The notes under the pieces were generated by a model. The model had not been told where the DNA came from. It was given only the letters and a program-made list of their open reading frames with translations, and did no database searches. A stretch of DNA of 64,000 nucleotides from contig CM033394.1 of assembly GCA_019426215.1 (NCBI GenBank), positions 20,294,195-20,358,194 on the forward strand, written 5' to 3'. Below, piece by piece: positions 57,641 through 64,000 of the stretch. The position numbers and the translations under genes were made by a program. How positions within the stretch are numbered: position 1 is the first letter of the stretch; each line of letters begins with the position of its first letter. Origin of the DNA: Buddleja alternifolia. Taxonomy: Eukaryota; Streptophyta; Magnoliopsida; Lamiales; Scrophulariaceae.

Positions 57641-59524
57641 CCCAAATCTAGTATTTGCACAACGATACAAATAGCACATGTCATGTAAAAAGAAACGTCA
57701 ATTCCATGACAACCACACAGCATTATCAACTAGATTAAATTGTTTCTTTACTTATAAGCTATATTTCCTTTTATTTAGCAAAATATTTGCTACTTTCTCT
57801 TGTTATCGGTGCAAACTTCATTGAAGTTTACGACCAACCAATGTTATTCCTTTTATCATCAATATAGCTTTACACCCACGTAGTAATTCTATAAACATTT
57901 ATATAAAATTCTAATGGCATTCATATTATTGTCATACAAAGTGAGCGGACAATTCTTTTAACCAGAAAATGTCGCATACAAGTATTTTGTTTCTAAATAT
58001 GCGTTTGAATGTGAGTTACATGCATTTTGATGTTAAATTGACAATCTCATACTTATGCGAAATATAAAATCAAATTTAAAAATGACATAGTAAATACAAA
58101 GTGAACATAATTAGCTATTGTAATAGGTGTTAACTCAATTTGTTTCTTATGAAAATTAATGTAAGGGGGGTAGAAACAATATTTACAAATACAATACGTC
58201 AATTTAACAAATACGTCTATGGTTTCTTAAATTATCGGAGGAGTTGAGCGAAATGGTCACCCGTAAACTTAAAACTTTATCAACAAATATGTCAATTTGT
58301 AGTGTTTTTAGGAACGCCAGAGGTGTCGACTTGCATGCATACGAAAATTCCAAGTGTATCTTCAATTGTGATTATAATATTGAATCTCCTCAAACTATAC
58401 TTTCTCCATGAAATTTAATGATTTTTTGCTTTCACGTTTTAAAATAATATTCTGTTTGTTGAAATAGAATATGTTTTAAAAAGATACCCTTTTACTTTTG
58501 CCAATTACAATTATAAAGGGCAAAAGTGTAAAGACGATGCTGTAACTTTTAATTTTTCAACTCGCATTAAAACCTTCGTTCTCGTCAAACTAGCTAGGAC
58601 AATAATTTTGGGTAAATAGAGTACTCAATATATAAAATAAGCTATTTATTTGGTGCATAATTAAGCTAGCTTAACTACCTGATTTGTCCTGTCTACTTTT
58701 CGAGGACGTTATATAGATTATATGGTCCAGTTGTTTCTTTGGGGTTTTTTTATTCTGAAAATGCTTGCAAATTGATATTCAAGTTGTAAGGTGTATCAAT
58801 GGGCTCCCGGGGACTTACCAAAAAAAAAAAAAACAATGGGCTCCCCAATCCCGGTCATACTTGATAGGTCTCGGGACCTCAAGTCATGTGTGTGTGGATC
58901 TCATGTGAACGTGTATGTTGAACAAGATGGAGATCACCCGAGACTTGAAATCACGGGACCTCCTAAAAAAGGTCGCCCTAAATTAGGGCCAGCTTGGTCT
59001 AGTCAACAAGGAGTGTCTATATGTGAAATTTGATTTTGACTTGCAAATTCTTTTTGAAAAATGAATATAAAAAACTATATGCTTTCTCCAAAATTCAAAT
59101 ATAACCTTTAAATGAATATAATTTTGGATGGCAATATTGTGGTGTGGCCACAATGAAACATTAATTATATACCTTAGATGACTCTACTATTAATAATACA
59201 ATATACATTATTTGTTTTGCCTCAATTCATTTACACCGCTGTATTAAACAACTACATAAACGCATGGAGTTATGCAAAGTACTCGAGAAAACATTTAAAA
59301 ACAATTTGATCATCGGAAAATTCTGGCCCAGTAAGTTTATGATTGCCATAAATAGCAAACAAAGGAAAGAAAATAATATGACGAATAATTCATCAACCAA
59401 ACTTCCTATAATTACACCCGCAAAATTTATGAAGAAATTAAGATGCATAATATCTATTAAGATAAAAAGAAAGAAATTAGAAAATTGGAGTTGCTAAAAC
59501 CAAAAGTCTTACATCCACGTATTT
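57641..59524. other. Intergenic sequence, no gene seen
   Basis: About 1.9 kb downstream of the host gene. It has an A run near 58,820 with related phrases 'gggctccc' on both sides, and 'cgggacctcaa' and 'cgagacttgaaatcacgggacct' fragments (58,870-58,970) that may be a transposon scrap. The frames present are short and lack family features. Confidence 0.45.
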
Positions 59525-60409
59525 TTACAATTTGTAGATGATAAGAAAACATGGCAACAAGGCGCGTGTATCAAACACCAGCAGCTCCCCATTCTCTCCA
59601 CTCATCGAGTCATATCCGACCCGGCTGTCCAGCAACGAGTCAAATCGGATCTGCTTACGAACCCGGCCCGCTATGACCCGGCAAACAAGCATGGCCCGCC
59701 TCCCTCTCCCTCCGCCCGCATTTTCATGAGCACATCCACTTCCCGAGTATGTACACACAGCCGCCGCCGACCCTTTGCCACCGTAAAGCGCCCACGCGCC
59801 GCAGCCAGCCTCGTACGCGCCGTCGTTTGCAGTCGGGCCAAGGCAATAAAACCTCATAACCTCATTCCCATCCGCAATACACCGCGCCTGGTCCTCACCG
59901 CAGTCCCCGGTGGAACTGACCCGGGATTTAACCATCTCACGATACTCCTCGAACCGGGTTACGGTCCGGGTCAGATTCTGGACCTTGAACACCATTTCGA
60001 TCTGACCCGCGAAGCTTTTCTCTCCCCAGCTGGTGTGAAAGATTATTTCCACCACATTACGCGATGGGTGGCCTTCGGGAAGCTGGGTGAGGGATGGAAA
60101 GAAAGATTCGGAGCTTATGGGCCGGGTTCTGATTGCGGGAGGCGGGTGCGAACCGGGTTCCGGTTTTCTTGCAACGGGCCGTTTAAACGGCGGTTTCGGC
60201 TTCTTGGGTTTAGAAGATTGTTTGGTGGTTTCAACAATGTCCTTGAGACTTTGAACGCTGTTTCTGCAGCTGGAAGATTGGGACAAGGAGGAGGACGGCG
60301 ACGTCGTTGAATGGTGATGGTTCTTAGGGCGGAGGAGGCTACTGTGTTCAACGACGTCGTCAAGTGCTTTTGATTTGCACTGTAATGACTTCATCCATCC
60401 AGTCGCCAT
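59525..60409 (-). CDS. Plant-specific protein of the C2H2-like/PARP-fold-related family, single exon (294 aa)
   Basis: One uninterrupted frame from ATG at 60,409 to TAA at 59,525. The N-terminus MATGWMKSLQCKSKALDDVV is followed by a serine-rich stretch (35-50), a basic proline/lysine stretch (65-85) and a conserved core: LPEGHPSRNVVEIIFHTSW (110-128), E-M-V-F-K-V-Q-N (138-145), RFEEYREMVKSR (152-163), ARCIADGNEVMRF (175-187), CTYSGSGCAHE (219-229), AMLVCRVIAGRV (239-250), ELLVFDTRALLPCFLIIYKL (275-294). This pattern belongs, as I recall it, to a plant family annotated as zinc-finger-related whose C-terminal half resembles a PARP catalytic fold. No C2H2 pair is evident here. The biochemical role is not known. 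It is the only intact host gene in the window and is more GC-rich than its surroundings. Confidence 0.82.
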   Translation of the reverse strand: MATGWMKSLQCKSKALDDVVEHSSLLRPKNHHHSTTSPSSSLSQSSSCRNSVQSLKDIVETTKQSSKPKKPKPPFKRPVARKPEPGSHPPPAIRTRPISSESFFPSLTQLPEGHPSRNVVEIIFHTSWGEKSFAGQIEMVFKVQNLTRTVTRFEEYREMVKSRVSSTGDCGEDQARCIADGNEVMRFYCLGPTANDGAYEAGCGAWALYGGKGSAAAVCTYSGSGCAHENAGGGRGRRAMLVCRVIAGRVRKQIRFDSLLDSRVGYDSMSGENGELLVFDTRALLPCFLIIYKL

Positions 60410-60497
60410 TATCTCTTGACCACTGATTGATTATATGCAGATCAGGCCCTTCCCTTCAAGCTGTCAATTACGGCGCCCTTCTGCTCCCTCTGTATAA

Positions 60498-60520
60498 TGT
60501 TATATATATATATATAAATA
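60498..60520 (-). promoter_or_regulatory. Probable TATA region of the 294-aa gene
   Basis: A (TA)n run with TTTATATATA on the minus strand lies about 90-110 bp upstream of the ATG, a usual distance for a plant TATA box with a short 5' UTR. It could equally be a plain TA microsatellite. Confidence 0.4.
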
Positions 60521-61041
60521 TGTATTTATATTTAGTGTATCTGCTCATGTAAATGCGTATATATATGCAATAATGTATTATATAACCGCTGTGTTGTTGT
60601 TGTTTGTGTAATCTGGAGAGGTTTTCCGGTTTTGAGCTGGAAATGGAATGGTTGGAGAAGACATGGGGCGATATTAAATGAGGTCAATAAGACAGTATAT
60701 AATATCAGTACGTATGTGGATGTGAGATTACTGACATGCCCTTCTTGGATGGTTGGAATTACCCACGTGGAGCATGGGACAGAAGTGAACAAGGGTATAT
60801 TATTAATGCTTGTAGTTAGTTTGTAAGGAAGTCAACAACAATTTGGCCCCTCAATTTTCAAAACATACACTTAACCCCCTTGTGTGCTACTATTTGAAAA
60901 TATTTGGAATGCTAAACACACTTTTTATATCTATTTATATATAATTACAGCTAGTGACTTCTAAGTAATACATATATAATTTTATCTATAATTGTATGTA
61001 TGTATATAATATGCATACCAATGAAAGAAAAAAATAGATAA
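60521..61041. other. Upstream flank of the host gene
   Basis: About 520 bp without another gene. Short open frames on both strands have no family features. The last 15 bp (61,027-61,041) are the left target duplication of the SINE. Confidence 0.45.
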
Positions 61042-61245
61042 CCAAAAACATCTTGATCTAGTGGTATCCATCTCCAACTATATATAAGAGGTTCTGAGTT
61101 CGAATTCAGGTTACCACAAGTTGTGGCTCTCCCCCCTTTATGCAAATAAATAGAGTTTTCATGGCTCAAGATTATGACTATCAACCCGAGTTTGTCGGGC
61201 TAGATATTTAGGGTATTCTCTTTCTTCTTGATTAAAAAAAAAACG
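61042..61245 (+). mobile_element. tRNA-derived SINE with target duplication
   Basis: A-box TGATCTAGTGG (61,054-61,064) and B-box AGTTCGAATTC (61,097-61,107) are spaced as in a tRNA-derived pol III promoter. A unique body follows, then an A-rich tail. The flanks GAAAAAAATAGATAA (61,027-61,041) and GAAAAAAAATAGATAA (61,245-61,260) form a target duplication that differs by one A. It encodes no protein and would be mobilised by LINE machinery. Confidence 0.82.
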
Positions 61246-61255
61246 AAAAAAAATA

Positions 61256-61868
61256 GATAATAATGACAATATCAAAATTGTCATTACTTGTACATTTATA
61301 GTAACAAGAATTTTATTTTGTTACAAAAATAAGTTTTACATGTTTAATAATGACAAGATTTGTATAGAAGAAGTCACTCTTAATTTTTTTTGGTTTTCAC
61401 CAGGGTTTCCACCGCCGACCGTAGTGACTATTCCCCTCGCTGATTGGAGGCACCTCGAAGGGTGGGACAGCTGGCCCAGAGTTTTCAATAGCTCTCCATA
61501 CCCAAGGCCGAGGATCGAATCCTTGCCACTTGGTTAAGGAAGGAGGAGTCCTATCCACTCCACCACACCCCCTGGGTTGTCACTCTTAATAATTAGTGAC
61601 AAAAAGTTGTTGTCACTAACAATTAGGTACACGCCTTTAGTAACAACTTAATGACAACAATAACAGTGGACACTTTATTTGTGTTGTCATTAAGTTTTCA
61701 ATATACATGTGTTACTAATTATCAATAGTGACAATTTCAAAAAAATTCTTGTCACTAACAAAAAAAAAAGCAATAATTCTTGTTACTCATTATATATGTA
61801 TATATATATAATCATTATTAACATTGTCACTTTAAATTTATCACTATTATTATTTTTTGTTGCAGTGT
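61256..61868 (+). mobile_element. CACTA-like repeat remnant, copy 2 (interrupted by a SINE)
   Basis: Follows the order of copy 1 (56,800-57,190): 'aatgacaat...aaagttgtca'-like start, 'aataagttttacat', 'atcaatagtgacaa', and the end 'attttttgttgcagtg' (61,853-61,868), the reverse complement of a CACTGCAACAAAA terminus. A 194-bp SINE lies within it. No transposase is present. Confidence 0.5.
61385..61578 (-). mobile_element. Second, unrelated tRNA-derived SINE (empty site known)
   Basis: On the minus strand the A-box TGGTGGAGTGG (61,555-61,565) and B-box GGATTCGATCC (61,512-61,522) precede a GC-rich body and an A-rich tail. The 12-bp duplication GTCACTCTTAAT lies at 61,373-61,384 and 61,579-61,590. 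The matching place in copy 1 of the host repeat ('gttgtcattcttaataat', near 56,925) is uninterrupted. Confidence 0.87.
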
Positions 61869-64000
61869 ACATTATTTAAATTATAGGCTTCATGTTATTA
61901 ATGTGTCATATAAAACTTTCCATATCAAATTCTTTTTATTTTTTATATGTACACACATCGATAAATACATGTAAAAATATTTATTTCATATATATGGAAT
62001 ACATTGAACTTGTGCATATTATTTGATTATTGATGGAATAGTTGAATACGATGAGAGGAGCAATTGAAAATAAACCAAATAATGAAGAAAGAAAGAAAAA
62101 GAAGAAGATAGTATCAGATAAATGTGTAATTTTCTTAGAAAATCTAAAGATGAAAAGATCATACTATTTTTTTTATTAAAAAAAATCTCTTTAAACTTAT
62201 AAGTTTTATTTTTAGATTCTCAGTTACCTACATCCACATTTGAAAAATTATTTTCCTTTATGTTGCACCGTGTATATATTATTTAATTAACTTATTGTAC
62301 AAATTCTATTTATTCTAATCGATTTCAGTAATTTGGAAAAATTATAACACCCATTGACATTTTTAGGATAATTATATAATAAGTTACACGAAGATATGAA
62401 TATCATATCCAACGTAAAAAATAAAGTCAAAAGTGTCCCAAGTATTCTGACTATTTCTTAATATTAGAAAACAAAGGCAAAGTTCGACATAGCTAGTGGA
62501 TGAAGAGCGTATTAAGCGTATGTTTTAATAGTCGAGGTATTCAAACTTGAGCTATATAGTTGATGGCATATGGAATAAAGTTTTGAAGGAATGATATATA
62601 TCATCGTTTTTTCTCTCTCTAATTTTGGCTAGAATTTATTGTAATTAATTCACTTTGATGAATTTAATACATAAAGATTTTCCAATTTCAGAGAAGATGA
62701 AAAACAATTACTCCATCTGTTGGAATGCTCTGTTTGATTTTTGTTAAGAATTAACAAAAGTCTATTACTTCCCAAAAATACCAATTTCATAAAACAAAAG
62801 AGAACAAATAATATTACTTTCTCAACCAAATGATATCTTCTATCAGCTCTATGAAAATCATGTTGCATCTCCTATTACAAGGGTATTGAGTGAATGAGTA
62901 TAATTGTTAAAGTTTTATAAGATATGTGTCCTTCACTTGATACCTTACAATGAGAGATGCAACAGGATTTGTAACAGAAAATCCTATATGTTTTTAAACA
63001 TGTCATGATTGCAGTTAATTTGTAATTGTTGTCTATTATCCAATTATAAAACTTTTTTTCTTTAAATAAGATTGCAGTGTTATAGTAAAAATAAATTAAT
63101 TATATCTTTCTCAATTAATGTGAAGGGTAATATAATAAAATAAGACAATAAATATATACTTTTATAGTATGGGATAAATATTTTGACACTGATAATAATA
63201 AAACCGCAGGTATATTTATAGGTATATATAGACGGTGACATAACATCTTGTAAAGCTTATTCACCCAAAATACTGTTTAACACCTTATGGAAGAAGTACA
63301 AAAGATACATCACTTGATTGGTAATATCTTTGATGGACCTACCAGATTAGCAGTGCTGTATAAATTAACACTATTCAAGATTTTGGTGTTGATCATCATG
63401 CAGATTTGTTTGGTTTTTGGTGGATTTATGATTGTTGGGCAAAGGGGCAATGATGATACAGTCCCGTATGCTTTTCATTTATTATTCTCAAATTAAAGAT
63501 GATTTGATCACATTCTTTCTTTGTTATGAATTGGTCAAATTGCCAGCGTCCATTACTTGTCAATTCATTTATGGTTAATTCTGAATTACTAATGATCAAA
63601 AACTATAGAAAAAATATTAGTGACAAGAAATCAAATGCATCCTAATAGTTTAATCTTATATAACAAGTGACAGAGAACTTTTGAATTGCATGTAATGGGA
63701 AGATTGTAGTGAGCTAAAGTAGAGGAGAGATGCCTCTTCGACGAGGAAATGGAACACAGTGTTGCTATCAAGGTTGTTGAGATTGTCTATATAATGTTTC
63801 AAAACACGAGTACTTTGGTTTTGAATAATTGAGTTTTTTGTTCCAAATTTAATTAGCATTATAATCTTTGTTCTCTTTTTTGATAAGGCTGGTGATAAAG
63901 CCAGAGAAATTCTCCAAATGCGAGAGCAAAAATGCTTGAATTGACAAAGATACTCTCACCTCATTCTGTAAAGAAAAGATCTGTCTTTTTCATTGTTTTT
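61869..64000. other. AT-rich intergenic sequence, no gene seen
   Basis: About 2.1 kb with homopolymer and TA runs. A 69-codon frame at 63,287-63,496 and a 67-codon frame at 63,656-63,859 show no recognisable family features and no codon signature that convinces me. No RNA gene is seen. Confidence 0.45.

Noticed and set aside
58791..59033. 80-codon frame with a lysine/proline-rich end
   Set aside because: It starts next to an A run and holds duplicated fragments. It looks like a transposon scrap and cannot be tied to a family by eye.
63287..63859. Two short frames near the right edge
   Set aside because: 69 and 67 codons in AT-rich DNA, with no recognised motifs and no nearby gene structure.

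Overview
The window is plant nuclear DNA, most likely from a eudicot. Reasons: Ty3/gypsy elements primed by tRNA-Asp with an Athila-type reverse transcriptase (F-M-D-D), Ty1/copia elements primed by initiator tRNA-Met, tRNA-derived SINEs, a TRIM element, and one intact gene of a plant-specific family. I cannot name the species. There are no prokaryotic signals.

Layout. Positions 1-54,200 are a nest of LTR retrotransposons. A decayed copia LTR (1-794) is followed by a plus-strand copia element (918-30,760). That element has been broken by a young Athila-like element in its 5' LTR (1,750-14,840, TSD ATACA, LTRs about 0.9% different by eye) and by a non-coding gypsy-type derivative (17,135-26,016) arranged LTR-internal-LTR-internal-partial LTR. 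Its right LTR (28,979-30,760) is followed by another PBS and leader, so the copia copy was itself part of a tandem. Next come a decayed, intron-containing pseudogene of the 'putative gypsy-type transposon' (Transposase_28-like) family (31,789-35,714), split by a copia solo LTR (32,505-34,239), and a 43-bp minisatellite (36,350-36,690). A minus-strand copia element fills 37,420-53,681 and carries an internally deleted Athila derivative (42,465-49,011, TSD AGCTC). A further old LTR remnant ends this part (about 53,682-54,208).

From 54.2 to 64 kb the sequence is AT-rich gene-flanking DNA with small elements: a complete TRIM (55,996-56,573, TSD GGGTG), two copies of a GTGACA-rich CACTA-like repeat, a palindromic MITE-like element, and two different tRNA-derived SINEs with target duplications. 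One of the SINEs has its empty site visible in the other CACTA-like copy. The only intact host gene is a single-exon 294-codon gene on the minus strand (59,525-60,409).

How the parts relate. The autonomous Athila-like element encodes Gag-PR-RT-RH-IN (one frameshift in this copy) plus a separate 439-aa 3' ORF of the 'putative plant transposon protein' type. The two non-coding or mini-gag relatives share its tRNA-Asp PBS and a conserved block beside the polypurine tract. That block holds three consecutive short hairpins whose arms co-vary among the three families, and I rank it as the most interesting signal here. The second is the roughly 670-bp inverted U3 inside each unit of the tandem derivative. 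It would make a long hairpin RNA and appears to have arisen by a microhomology template switch. Counts of differences are by eye.
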